Source of the DNA: Dichotomocladium elegans
Taxonomy: Eukaryota > Mucoromycota > Mucoromycetes > Mucorales > Lichtheimiaceae
Length of the DNA stretch: 64,000 nt
Direction of reading: 5' to 3'
Assembly: GCA_025716815.1 (NCBI GenBank)
Contig: JAIXMN010000003.1
Coordinates: 1,550,001-1,614,000 of the forward strand
How positions within the stretch are numbered: position 1 is the stretch's first letter; each line of letters starts with the position of its first letter. This document shows, piece by piece, positions 1 through 12,080 of this stretch. The notes beneath the pieces are model-generated. The model was not told the DNA's origin and did no database searches. It worked only from the letters and a program-made list of their open reading frames with translations. The translations under genes and the position numbers were made by a program.

Positions 1-119
1 GTGTGAAGGGGTGGGGGGGTTGAAAACAAGCTTTTTCCAGACCCTATTTCATAACTCGCCCAAGTGCAACCCATCCCCGCAGTCTGGCTTAATTTCTCCA
101 GTTACCCCGATAGGCTACG

Positions 120-127
120 TATAAAAA
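120..127 (+). promoter_or_regulatory. TATA-like box upstream of the phosphatase gene
   Basis: A TATAAAAA run lies about 45 bases before the ATG at 168. It is followed by an A-rich leader. The position suits a core promoter element, but the surrounding DNA is A-rich, so this is only suggestive. Confidence 0.35.
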
Positions 128-167
128 AAAGGCAGAGCGACGGCGAAAAGAAACAGACTATTTTGTA

Positions 168-2384
168 ATGACCAGTTTATATGATGTTTATCCTACCTTT
201 CTGACAGAGCTGGCGCAGCAAGATCCACCGATCTACTGGATCACCATGGACCAGTACGTCGCCATGCGCGATAAGTACCGGTCGACGCCTTTACCGAGCA
301 GTAGTACCATGTTTCCATGGCTTCATGGCGTTGACGGACAATCAAATCAACAAAACCTGTACTTTGGTGTGCGTCGATGCCTCGCACCGCGGCATCGGGA
401 TGTGATGCTTATCCATGACGGCAGCACCTCAACCACGTGGCTCAGAGATGCCGTAGGGGCAGATCAAATACTACATCCTTCGGAGGACATGTTTCTTGCG
501 ACGAGTTCGTCAAACAGCTCCATCCAACTGCGGAATTTCCACCTCCAGGTACCGCGGTATGCCACGCTCTGCGATCTGGTCGTCTATGGCACACATGATA
601 CACTTGTGTTAGCGAACCGTCTGGCACGTGCGCAGGCGGTTTTACGGTCTGCACGAATCGCGGCTATCGAGAAAACGATCAAAAGCGCAGGGAAACGAGC
701 TGCCAAGGACGCCAACGATCTCCAATACAACGTCTTCATCATAAAAGGTACTCTAAAGATGGGTGCCGACCGAGAAAGATGATGAAAAACGAACTTGTGT
801 TATATGCTCTACTTAGAACCGCCCGAGGTGATCCAGATGGCGCATCCTGAGTTGCGGAGTCCAGGAAAGGAAATGAGCTTTGAGGAGCGAGAGCGACAAG
901 CGATTCGGTCGATGAGCAAAGCGTCTGAGATCACGCCACATGTATGGGCGGGAAACACCCAGGACGTGCCGGTTTCGGAGGACGACGACGACGACGCGAG
1001 TGTCGTTGAGCTGCTTAATCCGCATCGGTTCTCGATATGCATAGAGGCCCACGACCTTGCCGACATGCCGCTCCCGTCGACACTGACCTTGGCGACCGAG
1101 ACGCTCAAGGAGGTTCCAATGGACGCCTTGCCGCAAGAAATCATCCACTTTGACGTCTACTCGACGTTCGTGGCACAATCATCCGAGGCGTTTGAGGATT
1201 TCTACTCCAAGCTGTACTTTTTGCTCCAGTTCATCGATCTTCAGACATCAGCAGGCCGGAATGTCCTGATCCATTGTGCGGACGGCTATAGTGAATCAAG
1301 CATGATTGTTTTAGCGTGGATCATGTACAAGCACCATCTCAGGCTTCCGGAAGCTTATCTCTTTCTGGAAGCCAAACGAAGCTTCTTTGTGTACGCACCC
1401 GATATCCCGACACTTCTCTGGATCGAGTCCAATCTTCAGGCGGGTGTCTTGCCCACTCGATCCTGTGCGACAGTAGAATTGCATTTGGAGAGCGATGAAG
1501 ACAACGACGACGATGATGATGATGAAATGGCGATGAGCATAGAGGATGACAGGAGGATGGGCAGTGGCAGCATCGGTGAAGGTAGTGCGAGTGGTGCAGC
1601 TAGGGATCATCGACAGCTTTACGATGATGCATTTCTCAACGATCGGCAGCTGACATCACGACACGCGCAAGGCAGCAATGATATGTGGATGACACAAATG
1701 ATAGATGGGCAGATGGTCCCTCCTGTGAGCGAGGCGATCCGAACCCAATTTGGATGGTTTTACTCTCCACGTTTCGAAGGAACGTTTCCCTCGCGCATTC
1801 TGCCCTTCATGTTCCTGGGTAATCTGAACCACGCAACAAATCCAGCTATGCTCGAAGCCTTGGGCATTACTCACGTGGTCAGTGTGGGCGAACATGCGGA
1901 CGTAGATGCGACGCGGTTCAAACTGTTATTTCTGGATCGGTTGTACGATGATGGCATCAATTCGATTCACCCCCGGCTGGAGGAAACAATGCTATTTATA
2001 GGCAAGTGGTTGTGCTTACCCCTCCGGGGAATGAGAATGAGGCGCGGGGCGCTTACATGAGAAGGGATCCTGATAGACGATGCCGCTCAAAGGGGCGGCC
2101 AATGCTTAATCCATTGCCGGGTTGGCGTGAGTCGGAGTGCGACCATTGCGATTTGCTATGTCATGCACCATCTCCGGCTCCGGCTGGTCGAGGCATATCT
2201 TTACGTCCGTGCACACCGACTCAACGTGGTGATCCAGCCTAACTTGAAATTCATGTATGAGATGCTGGAGTACGAGCAAAAAATGTTCGGTACCTTGACC
2301 TGTTCTTGGCCCATATTATGTAATGAAATTCACCAGGTGAATCTAATGTATCGTGATGAACCTGGTGCTCATCACCAGCAATGA
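168..2384 (+). CDS. PPS1: PPS1-like tandem dual-specificity protein phosphatase
   Basis: Predicted 695-residue protein from three exons: 168-747, 817-2001 and 2062-2384. The first intron (748-816) is GT-AG; the second (2002-2061) has a GC donor in the context AG|GCAAGT. The C-terminal domain carries the complete signature HCRVGVSRS (about residue 605), expected to dephosphorylate Tyr and Ser/Thr. An upstream phosphatase-like fold has HCADGYSES (about residue 346), where the catalytic Cys is present but the arginine of CX5R is Glu, so it is probably a non-catalytic domain. As I recall, fungal PPS1 relatives show this two-domain plan, and the N-terminal part (FPWLHG region) also looks like that family. 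In budding yeast Pps1 is linked to S-phase and cell-cycle control; that role here is inferred. Acidic stretches (about residues 245 and 425) separate the domains. ATG 168 is the first in frame. Confidence 0.88.
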
Positions 2385-2704
2385 GAAATCCCACCCCCTC
2401 CCCATCGGTGAAACCGGCTCCTGTGTATATAAAACCTTTTACTTAATAATGACATACCAATTGATCCCCCCCGCATACTAATCATCATAGTTTACTGTAG
2501 TCGTTGCGGGTGATGATGCCTTGTAATTTCATTTACTTCACATGGGGATAGATGCAGATATATTGTTGTACCTTTTCATGTGAAAGAATGCATTGTATTG
2601 TCACCTATCCAAATAAAATGAGTGAGGGAAACTCCGAAGTATCATTTTTCGTTTCTCTTCTCCTTTCGGCCCACTCGTTTTTACATAACACTCGCACCCA
2701 AACA

Positions 2705-3855
2705 ATGACAAGTTTTAGCGAACTTTGTCAGCGACTCCTCCATCGGTACTACATACTTCACTCCCTGTATGGGTTTAGTTACATTTTCCATTCAATTCTG
2801 CACATTCTCGATCCCGCAACTTCATTTCCAGTAAGTCCTACTGCCACCCTTCCCCCCCCCCAACACACACACCACCCCTTTTTGAATCCGCAACAGATCG
2901 AGTCCAATAATCCGACACTCAACCGTGACACTGTTGAAAGGATGCCGAGCGCAATTCCTATGTTGTTCTTTTCGGATTATCGGTGTGGAAGATCCTCATC
3001 GCCAATACTGCGGAAGAGCTGGCGAGCGTCTTGATATTATACACGAAGTTCTTTTCCTTTTGCATGATTTATTGGAAGTCAGGCATGGGTTATTCGGTAC
3101 TCTATTTGATTGGCTGGTTTGGTAAACACGTTGCTTCATGTCTTTCTTCTTTTACCCTCCCATGCCACCCAGAAGGGCCGGTGAACTTATATATGATAAA
3201 CTCTCTGTGTATTTGTTCTCCCATGTCTCTCCAGTCCTTTCGACCGTGTGTCCGCAGCCATGGTACCGAGGCCCTACGAAGATAGTGGAACTTAGTGACG
3301 AGACACTAAAAAAGGATGTCCAACGGAAACACCAAGGAAAACCGAATCAATATTGGGTTGTCATGATATATGCAAATTGGTCCTTGGCATGTTTAAACTT
3401 CGAGGCTGTCCTTGCCAAGCTGTCCCTGAAATATGATGCGCCGCATCTTCATTTTGGTACTTGCAAGATGGAGAGGAGGGAGGGACAGGAATGCGAGAGC
3501 GCCGGTTGTATAAAGGAATGGAATCTGACATATAGATATATAAAGGTAAGGTGGACGTTGACGTTTATGGCGATGTGGCAGAGGAATATGCCATCAGCAG
3601 GGACCCAGCGTCATTTGATTTGCCAACCCTGCTGCTCTTTCGTGATGGCGTATTAATTCGGCAATTACCTGAGTTGACGGCACCTGAAGGTCCTTCGGCA
3701 GCGGCACAGAATGCCATTACCCGGATAGGATGGAGCAAGAACGCGGTAAGCTGCAAAGGGGCGGATGACAATAAATGAAACGCTGATCGGAATTATTCCA
3801 GGCAACGGTTGTCAAAGCATTTCAACTCGACAAGATCTTTGCCGATCGGTCTTAG
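2705..3855 (+). CDS. TMX2-like thioredoxin-fold transmembrane protein
   Basis: Predicted 260-residue protein from five exons: 2705-2830, 2941-3121, 3235-3456, 3546-3745 and 3802-3855. All introns are GT-AG and all phases agree. The N-terminal half is hydrophobic, with several likely membrane segments (FGLSVWKILIAN and YSVLYLIGWFVLSTVCP regions). It is followed by a thioredoxin-like domain with the strand IYANWSLAC, the conserved LSLKY, HFGKVDV and LPTLLLFRDG, and a C-terminal VVKAFQLDKIF helix. The order and motifs match human TMX2, an ER-membrane protein. The redox motif is SxxC (S-L-A-C) rather than CxxC, as I recall for TMX2, so disulfide exchange is not expected in the usual form. No KDEL or KKxx signal is seen at the C terminus. 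Confidence 0.85.
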
Positions 3856-4189
3856 AATATCAATTTTTTTTATTTTCAGAAATAAATTTCGCAAGGGACG
3901 AAAATGATGTCGCATAAATAAGGAAGGCCGTAGACATACCCGATAGTCAACAGAGAATATCAGGCCCCTTCTTACCCTTTAACTTACCAGAAAGTAGCTA
4001 GTGTACCACCGCGGTAAGGATGGCGGAACAGGGAGGAAAGGAAGGATCAGGAGCTGTTGAGCGTCGACGGCGGAAGGGGTGGAGGAAGGAACGAGGAGAG
4101 ACGACGACGCCAAGATGGGGAGACATGCTCGGGTGTAGCCAAAACACGGTCTCACCCAAAGCCCATATCCTCTCCTCTCGAGGCACTCG
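3856..4189. other. Intergenic, no gene seen
   Basis: This stretch follows the TMX2-like gene. It is AT-rich at first, then purine-rich near 4020-4110. I see no conserved coding frame; the short frames have random-looking composition. Confidence 0.5.
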
Positions 4190-5010
4190 AGTTAGGCTGG
4201 TATCGTTATCTGCAGCGGATTTGGAATATTAGAAGATTGCAGAATGGAACAAGGGCGATCTATTGCATTTTATTTTGCTCTTGACAACTGATCAAAGCTG
4301 CTCAATCCAATTGTATAAAGGAAGATAAGCACGCAATGTCGTCGAGACTCGGTGTATTTAGAGATATCCTCGGCCTTATGGATTATCTATTACAAAATAC
4401 CGCTCTTATGCTCTTCATGGAGATTACGGGAACGGCCCCTCGCGTTAGGTTCATAAAGATGCTGTCAGGGTCCTTGTCGTACTGTTAATGTTCATAGCTG
4501 GGCTGAACGAACATGGATTCCTAGCTGTTTTGCAGCAGCTAATGCCACTCAAGACCTTCTCAAACATCCATTTGGAAAATCTGAACTTGTACCCTGCGTA
4601 ACTGCGCTTGATCCTCCGCTTCTTTCATCCGAAGGTCTGTATCCTTTCGCTTGGGAATGTGTACGGTAGAAATATCAGAGTCATCTTTGCAAGGTATGCT
4701 ACATACGCAGATATTCGGTGCGAGAACAAATGGATTGCAGAGAATACATTTCTTCAACAACAACATAGTCCATAGGTTCAGGACAGCTCATGCTCATCAA
4801 CGACATGACCTTGCCCACCCTAGTGAAAAGAAAAAATAGGTTGCTCATTTCAGAATATAAAAGTGTATAAAAAAGAAAGAGTCAAAAGAAATAGATGGAT
4901 CTGCCAAGTTTGTTTTTTATGCGACGTTTCTCCATGTATGCATTGTGACATTCGATTTGTCATCAAGCGTGATCCTGCGGCTTTGATTTTGGAGAATACT
5001 GTATGCCGCA
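4190..5010 (-). mobile_element. Degenerate Tc1/IS630-like transposon copy, internally deleted
   Basis: Read on the minus strand, the start (about 4990-4900) contains a motif related to ACGCGTGATGACAAA, which also occurs at 14.05, 21.89 and 61.83 kb. It then follows the 61.7-kb copy through GATCAAGCGCAGTTAC (about 4610), GTTTGAGAAGGTCTTGAGT and GTTCGTTCAGCCCAGC, and on to AGGACCCTGACAGCATCTTT. It jumps from there to the 3' part of the transposase (about 4390-4280, AGGATATCTCTAAATAC and a remnant of the NPIEQFW region). The catalytic-core segment around DESGFHIN is missing. Frames are full of stops. No target-site duplication could be defined, so the ends are approximate. Confidence 0.65.
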
Positions 5011-6549
5011 TAGATCGGGTAAAGAAATCTGGAGCCATAGAACACAATAAACTATCCATTCGCCAACTACAAGTAATTAGTTCTAAGTTATCCATCTTCA
5101 TTACAGGGATTTGTGAGTCTACGAATGAATGCGCCCAGAACCCGATCCTAAATACGGTGGTATGTAGTCTTTCCCAGAGAGACACGCTGCTGCTGTCTTC
5201 CATGATGTTTCTAATATGCGAGTTTTCCTTTGTTGAAGAGGAGATCCACTAGCTTTTGGTATTACAGCCTTGGCATCTCCGTACGTACGCGATCTACGAA
5301 GTGGTGCGGCTATTTCAGACTCTCATGGCCCACTCTTTGGATCCATACTTTCCCGTAATAAAAAGAAAAAGCCACGTATGTCCACCGTATGGGAGCGAAG
5401 TTTTATATGTACTGGGCTCTCTTGCTGTTGTATACGTTTTATCTCGAAATTGGAGGGGGGTAGTAGGGCCGTACGCAGGGGGGCATGAGTTCTATTCAAC
5501 ATGAGTTCCGAAGAGAGATAGCGAAGTCCCGATTAGGAATGTTAAAGGGGCAGGTTGAGCAATTGAGTTACGTGCTCAACCTGTTAAGCTTATGGATGCT
5601 GTGCACCAATGTGATACGCGACGAAGAAAAAAACGCCTAAATTGTATAAAACTGCCATAGTATGTAGATAAAAAGATTTCTTGTCGCGTTCGAATGAGCA
5701 CATTCGGGTATCTGATTAAGCAACAATAGAGAGAGGGAGAGATATTCACGTTTCTCAATGATTTCCGGTCTTTCTGAATTACTGGAACATAATATTCATC
5801 CAAAGAACTCACAACAGTTGCTCTGTTGATAAGAGTTTGCCGAGCTTTTCAACCGACGTCTTATTCACGTGTATGCGCCATTGGACTTGTTCATTTTCCG
5901 CAAAGATATCCTAGCAAATGCAACTTTGGACGGCCCTGCTGAACTCGGTAACGTGCGACTTTTGATTTTACATTGGGGGCTTTCGTGAACTTTTCAGGAA
6001 CTTCATTATACTGCTAACATAGTCATAATCATTGCATTTGTTTAGACCACGCATAGAGATAGTTCAAAGTTAGTCTGCATATATTCGCTCATAGGAACCT
6101 ATGGATTCGAAACAAGTGACACTTCCTACATACGTATCCAGGACAGTCAAATTCATTTACAGGAAACCCCCTCCACCGTTACCTAGAACAAACATGCGTT
6201 GGTAAACACAACTACACTGATGAGTAGTATAATCGTTTTACTTGACGATGAGAATACTAGTAAAAAGAAAAAACAGATCTGTATACACAGACAAGGGTTA
6301 ATGGGTGAGCGAAATCGCTTTGCGACTATGGAAGATAGGAAGAAGCAGAGATGAATGACTCTAGGTACATCAAATGAAAGAAATTATGGTGCAGAAAGAA
6401 TAGAAAAAAAAAACAATAAATAAAGAAAAAGGGGGGGCTGTCTGAAAATGAGTCAAAGGCGACACCTATGCTCTATTTTCGTTATGCGTCTTGAGCCAAT
6501 GAAGCGATGCAATATAGCGCAGATCGATCCCACACTCTCTTGTCCGATT
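5011..6549. other. Long intergenic region without recognisable genes
   Basis: There are only short open frames on both strands and none has family-like motifs. The DNA is AT-rich, with A-runs at 6400-6430. The right end is the 3' flank of the minus-strand bHLH gene. I found no tRNA-like B box or repeat structure here. Confidence 0.5.
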
Positions 6550-8138
6550 TCAAAATGAATACATCTTTTCCATGGCTTGCCGTTGTAAAATACCATGCTG
6601 GAATCTAAGATAAGGGGTTGAGATCAGTATATCGAGCATTCCTTTCTGTCATATGTGTAAATATATGTATAAAGGAGACCCAGAAAGATGGAAGGAGCGG
6701 GAGAAACTGATTGAAGCGATACAAGGTACATACTTTTTTAGCGCCTCGTTTTCTTGGACGAGACGTTCGACTTCAGCAAGGAGTTCGGACTGCATACTTT
6801 TTAAATGCTGGATTTGCTGTACCGCTTCGTATAGATAAAAAAAACAGTTAGGCTCATTCTTTTTCAGAGTCGTCCTTTGAAGGAAAGCACCTACTCCGTG
6901 TGAGCAAAGCAGCCTTGCTCATCTTTTTGCTATTACACCCGGGCAAATGCTTTCGCAACTCATCAAAACCGTCCTTAATCTGTGCCCGGCGTTTCTGCTC
7001 GGACTGTATATGGATCTGGCGTCGCAGCTCTGCATTTGACAATGCTCCTGTTCCTCCTCCAGCAATATCACTCTCCTCATCGGTGATATCTCCTTGTTGC
7101 AAGAATATTTGCTGGTGCTTGTCATCCAAGTAGTCGTCATCCGGCTCATCGATCGGATCCATGCTCTCATCCTTCTTTTTCTTGCTGGAGCCACTATCCA
7201 GTTCAGCCACAGCAGGCGAGAGCGTCGATGGATGATGAGCGGCGGTAGACCGCTTGCGCTTGTTGCGCTTAGCATCCATCTTCTTTTCATAGGTTTCCTT
7301 GGAATATTCCAAAAACTCTGTGTGATAGAACTCCATCGGCACCGCGTTTGCCCGGGCAATTGTTTCTTTCACCCGTTCGGTTGTGGCGTTCAGAAAGCCA
7401 GCCGGGGAGCTGGTTGTGGAAGGAACTACAATTTTGTCGTTACCGAGTGCCTGAGTCGTCGTCAGGTGAGAGAAATCGTGTTGCTGAACTGGAGTCGCGA
7501 TCCCAATGGTCCCTGCTGCGGCCGCGGCCGCGGCCGCGGCTGCTGCGGCTGCCGCCATCATGGTGTTCGGGATATTCTGAGCTGATGAGGTGGAATCAGG
7601 GCTAGCGCAATATCCATCAAAACGAACAATACCGGATTGTTGGGGGTAATGAAGAGCTGCGGCGGCCGGGTTCAAGGTGAAATCTAGAAAGGAGATTGCG
7701 TCTTTTCGGGTTAGATCCTATTCTCTCACCCCCCCTCTCACCTTCCCTCCCCCACCCCTCTTTTGCTCTCCAGGGGTTCGGGCAGCCAATCATCAGATGA
7801 TCATTATATGAGGCAGAACTCCGTTTTTTTTTCTTGGTTTCCCTTACTGCACCTTGATAATGGTGATGGATGCTATTGCTGCCGTTACTGCCGTTGATGC
7901 TACTGCTACTATTGCTGCCGTCGCTACTATTGCTGCTACTATTACTATTGGTGCTTGCTGTTGTTCGTGTACTCGTACTCGTTCCCATGGCTACCGTGTC
8001 GTCGTATGTCACGGATGTCGGTGATGAGTCACTGAGGTCAGCTTTTGGATGATGATGAACCATATCAGGATGGAACATGGCTGGATACTCGGGGTATGTG
8101 CTCGGGGCGGCGGCATTGGAAAGGATAATTTCGTTCAT
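6550..8138 (-). CDS. bHLH(-zipper) transcription factor
   Basis: Predicted 442-residue protein from four exons on the minus strand: 8138-7742, 7683-6895, 6824-6730 and 6597-6550. All phases agree. The basic region reads RRQIHIQSEQKRRAQIKDGF, with the H-x3-E-x3-R pattern typical of E-box (CACGTG) readers. Helix 1 ends ELRKHLPG, the loop carries KKMSKAALL, and helix 2 (TVQQIQHLK) runs into a heptad coiled coil (LLAEVERLVQENEALKKY). A short last exon adds HGILQRQAMEKMYSF. This resembles Max/Mlx-type bHLH-zip proteins. The N-terminal part is low complexity: Ser/Asn/Thr runs and a long alanine tract (15 codons, about 7515-7560). It should act in the nucleus as a dimer; target genes are unknown. 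The last intron's donor was chosen because it continues the coiled coil; reading through gives a shorter unrelated tail. Confidence 0.82.
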
Positions 8139-8886
8139 TTTTTGAAGTGTGCGGGAGGGAGTATTTGTAACGAGTGTAGTTGTTTGTTTGTTTAGTGTTG
8201 TTGTTGAATGAATGAATGTCGAGGGAGTTGAAAGGAAGGTAGGAAAGGAAGGAATGGAATGGAAGAAGAGGAGGAAGAGAGTGAGTAAGAAAGAAGAAAG
8301 AGAGATAGTTTGATGTAAAAGAATGGAAAAGGGGATGTAAGAAAAATCGAAATTAAGGGCCACTTTAGCCCGTAGAAATCATGGAGAGGCTGTGGTGTCA
8401 ACTGGTCTATTCCGGCGTGGGTGTGTACTGACCGTATCACACCGAAAAAGGGGAGGTCCAATCTATGCTGAGCGCTCTGGTTGTGCGACGGTTGTGCAAA
8501 AGGCAGCATCTCATAAAAAGGACCATTTATAATTTGCAGCATTCTAGTTCGATGGATACAAGAGCGATCTTCGCCCAATGAGGGTACCTGCTTTATAAAA
8601 ATAGAAAAATACCTTACATTCTTGACATGCCCAGGACTGAAAAAAAGTATGCATGATAATTCAACACCACACACACACTTGTGGTGGGGCGCGCTAAACA
8701 GAGACGAACTGAAGCGTTAAAAGAGAAATGAGCTGTTGCTGTTTATGCTACAGATTTGCCAAGAGCCCCTTATTGTTGACATTGGAAAAAAAATTAATCA
8801 CAATCCCTCTCTTCTCTTTTATTCTCTCATCGTACTCTTTTTTCTCTACTTCCCTTTTTTCTTTGTTTTGCATCGACGCTTTGACC
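8139..8886. other. Divergent intergenic region between bHLH gene and coiled-coil gene
   Basis: The bHLH gene is read leftward and the next gene rightward, so both promoters must lie here. The bHLH side has long purine-rich stretches (8220-8330), seen as pyrimidine runs on the transcribed strand. The other side has TTTCTCT-rich DNA (8790-8870), as in many fungal leaders. No clear operator was identified. Confidence 0.5.
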
Positions 8887-9930
8887 ATGAAACGACTACT
8901 TTTTTTTAGCACATTCAAAGACAACCTGGACACCGAAAACTCTCAATCACCCATTCAAAAACAGAAAAATACACATTTCCCCGTGCGTTCACCCTCAACA
9001 TGGCGCCACCGCTTCACCTCAGGGAAAGTAGGAGGTCGTGGCGGCAGTCGAAGGTCGTCTGGCAAAACCATCAGCATGCTTGTGGAACCGACTGTAGTAG
9101 CTGGGGCTTTGCATCCAACCAGAGTCAACCAGCCCATCGACGAAAAAACGATCCTCGAAAAAGGTGACTACAAGCGCCATAGACTTACCGAGAACATGAC
9201 ACCCACAACGCTATATCAACCATACCACTCACGCCCTGACAACAAGATCGATGACGACGAATCATTGGCGCTACCTACAACAACAACACTGGCCGCGCCG
9301 CCACCACCACCGCCACGTCGTCCGTTTTCATGTTCGGCCATCAACATGCCCGAGATCCTTCATGTATTACGCATGCACGCATACGAGGATACTGGTTCGC
9401 TCCAATGCGTGGCACCCTCGAGCAAGTTTGAGTATCCGAGTATCAAGGAAGATAAGATCGAGATGGACATGGCTCCAGGATTGACACCAGGCACCCATCA
9501 AGCGCCGCAGTATCAGCAGAGAAATAGCAGCAGAAGCAGTAACCAGAGTCAGAGCGGTAGTCGTCACAGTAAAGCCACAACAAGGACGATAACGGGGGAA
9601 GACACATATACTAGGCACACCATGGCTCTCAGGGAAAAGGAAGGTCCATCCGAAACTATTACGCAGCTCCTTGTGGAAAGGACCATGTGCGAAATGAAAT
9701 TAGCCCAGGCTGTGACGCAGCTCGAGCACGCCATGCAGGAAATAAAACGCCTCAAACATCAGATTTGCCATTTGTCGGATAATGACCTGGTGGTTTTCCG
9801 CTTACAAACACGTGCTCAGCTTGGCTTGATTGAGTACCTGGAAGGCGAAGACAACATCGCAGCCGCTCTGGAACGCTTCAAGCGGCAGTTGGAAACCTCG
9901 CACCATCCTTCTGCCCAGGATTCCTGTTAA
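8887..9930 (+). CDS. Unrecognised coiled-coil protein
   Basis: Single-exon frame of 347 residues. I do not recognise the family. The N-terminal two thirds are polar and low complexity, with a proline run (about residue 135) and a Ser/Gln-rich patch (about 205-235). From about residue 255 to 310 there is a strong heptad-repeat region (VERTMCEMKLAQAVTQLEHA and following), followed by LGLIEYLEGEDNIAAALERF, which looks like a helical pair. An upstream in-frame ATG at 8728 would add a hydrophobic, pyrimidine-encoded extension. I prefer 8887 because 8728-8886 looks like a leader. It is divergent from the bHLH gene. No catalytic motif is seen. Confidence 0.6.
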   Translation: MKRLLFFSTFKDNLDTENSQSPIQKQKNTHFPVRSPSTWRHRFTSGKVGGRGGSRRSSGKTISMLVEPTVVAGALHPTRVNQPIDEKTILEKGDYKRHRLTENMTPTTLYQPYHSRPDNKIDDDESLALPTTTTLAAPPPPPPRRPFSCSAINMPEILHVLRMHAYEDTGSLQCVAPSSKFEYPSIKEDKIEMDMAPGLTPGTHQAPQYQQRNSSRSSNQSQSGSRHSKATTRTITGEDTYTRHTMALREKEGPSETITQLLVERTMCEMKLAQAVTQLEHAMQEIKRLKHQICHLSDNDLVVFRLQTRAQLGLIEYLEGEDNIAAALERFKRQLETSHHPSAQDSC

Positions 9931-11210
9931 AAATGTACGAACCGCGCTTGTGAGATCTCCTCCACCCCCTTCCCTTGTCTTTGTGTCTTATATAAGAAAA
10001 GAAAAGAAAAAACCACGTCCTAATATCGGAAGTAGCTTGGATAAAAAAAATGGGGTCGATAGTTAAAAAGGGGGTAGCCAATTAGGATGGAAGTGCTGTA
10101 AGCTGCAGAGAAAAAAAGGAAACCGGAGACAGCCTGCGCATATTAAATCAGGATGACCTGCTTGCATCGAGCGCGAAATTTTGATGATGATGCATCTCAG
10201 CATCTCTATGTATAAATGTTTATCAAACAAAGGACGTAAAACCCTACCTGCGCATGGCATGCTATTCTTCGCGAACCACGAACTGAGGGCTTCCTTTTCA
10301 TTCTTCACAGCTCTATCTCCGTCGAACCTTAAAGCTGAATTAGACTTTCGACAGTCTCTCTCCATATAATTCGCATGATATTGATCATTCCTTTCGTTTG
10401 CCCGTCAGCGTGTGTCCGTTTGAGAGTGGGGGTGTTTTCGAGCCTTACAGTCCGGTATCAGAAAAGACATGCAAAAACTGCGACTCGTTAGGATGCTCTT
10501 ACAAGGACCCAAATAAATATGTTGCTTCCAGTTCCGTCTGCTAACGTTTCCTCATTTTTGTCGTTCGTTGCGTCAGCAGCAAACGTAAAACAATCTACTC
10601 GAGTCCAAAATGATCAGACTGCATGCGTCGTTTTATCCATACGAGGCCCGATTACTGAGATGCTTCAATAATAACCTAAGAGCAGTGAATAGCTGCGACG
10701 ATGGGGAGATAAGAACAAGGATACATCCCGTCTAAACCTGTGCTATTTGTAAGTCAGTTATGCAAGGCACCGTCCAATCACGTGCATCTTTCCCACTTCA
10801 AAAAAACATTCGCACTGTACTGTTTCTGTTACTCGAGCTCCCGCTACCTGCCTTTTGATATTCTACCAAGGTGTTACATCCGTAATGATGCCATCATATC
10901 GCAGAAGCATGATCGCGACTGACATCGCTAAAATTCATTTGATTAGCCCTCTCTGCAAAGCTCTGGAATAGGTTTGAGGATCACTGCCTGTGCAATGATT
11001 GTGTCTTTTGGGTTGCTGCTGTTTAGGTGCTGGTGATACACCTGAACTCTTTTTGACGGCTCCAAAGAACCGCCCATTATGGTATAGTATTCCGATATTG
11101 CGCTGTGCGACATGTTCATGTACAAATTCACCTCTCAACTGTTTTTTAGGACCTGTCAATGCGTTTCAATATATAATCAATATTCTAAAATGAGGATTCA
11201 ATCGATCTAG
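9931..11210. other. Intergenic region, no supported gene
   Basis: A-rich 3' flank followed by short frames. A minus-strand open frame at 10935-11159 (74 codons, Lys- and Gln-rich) overlaps another of similar size in a second frame. It matches nothing I recognise and may be element debris. Confidence 0.4.
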
Positions 11211-12080
11211 GAACATGAACAAGGCCTATGATATTAATCAGCATCACTGCGCGGAACCTACGCGCATTGACGTCGCTGAGGAGCGTAATCTCTCAGCCTG
11301 TTTGTTTCGATACAAAATATCTGGATTCTGGATAAACTTGCCAGTGAAGGAGACTCCACCTCATCCTGGGGACAGGAATAATGATGCTAAGCCTGCAAAG
11401 CGCCTTGATTGAGTAAGCCACTAAAGTGAGGCATGGCTGACATTGATTTTAACAGAAACTGCGTCTTCCTCGATAAGTCTGAAACGGGACATGACATGGT
11501 CCAAGAACGGAATCATTGCAGTGATTAGCATACGAAAGTCAAATCGAAGGTCCACGACAATTTTGGGAGCAAACCTCCGCCTCGGGGCATCATTCATTGC
11601 AGTGTGAGATTATCGCAGCTATCAGCCAAGATAAATAAAAAGAGGATGAGGCCATCCGCCGCTGCAAAATAAGGGAGCTGTACTTGTATATTATCTCAGC
11701 TTTGTCGAAGTAATAATGGACGAGATGATAAGTCGTGAGCGTAATAGAGATCATTGGTTGATGGAGGACTCTGTCATGCACCTAAAATATTCATAAATTG
11801 AGAATATCCCTAAGCACATCAAATCTCCAGGATATGGTGTATACTAACATACCAAGATGGATAGAGTCGATGGCTTTATCTTGCTTTTTTTTTCGTACGT
11901 GTTCAACTTTCATCAGAGGAAGCACATGCGATGTGATAATATGACTTTTTACATATTCTCATGATAGATGTGTTTGCATAATATCGACAAAAAGTAAAGT
12001 ATTCACAATAGTTCTTGGAAAATCTTTCGCAAGATGCTTTGCACGATCTGTCTTTCTATATATGCAATACGTATTTTGTT
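11211..12080 (+). mobile_element. Degenerate fragment of the Tc1/IS630-like transposon family
   Basis: The segment at 11400-11530 parallels the transposase region of the copies at 22.3 and 62.35 kb: CGCCTTGATTGAGT, then CTGACATTGATTTTAACAG, then a shortened form of the FHIN...WSKKGT region (ATGGTCCAAGAACGGA). Further right, TTGAGAATATCCCTAAGCACATC (11798) and AGTTCTTGGAAAATCTTTCG (about 12010) correspond to later transposase segments. Frames are broken by many stops and the copy has diverged far more than the other large copies. Boundaries are approximate. Confidence 0.55.

Noticed and set aside
7094..7585. Plus-strand Leu/Ile-rich frame
   Set aside because: Shadow of the bHLH gene on the other strand, whose frame contains a complete bHLH domain.
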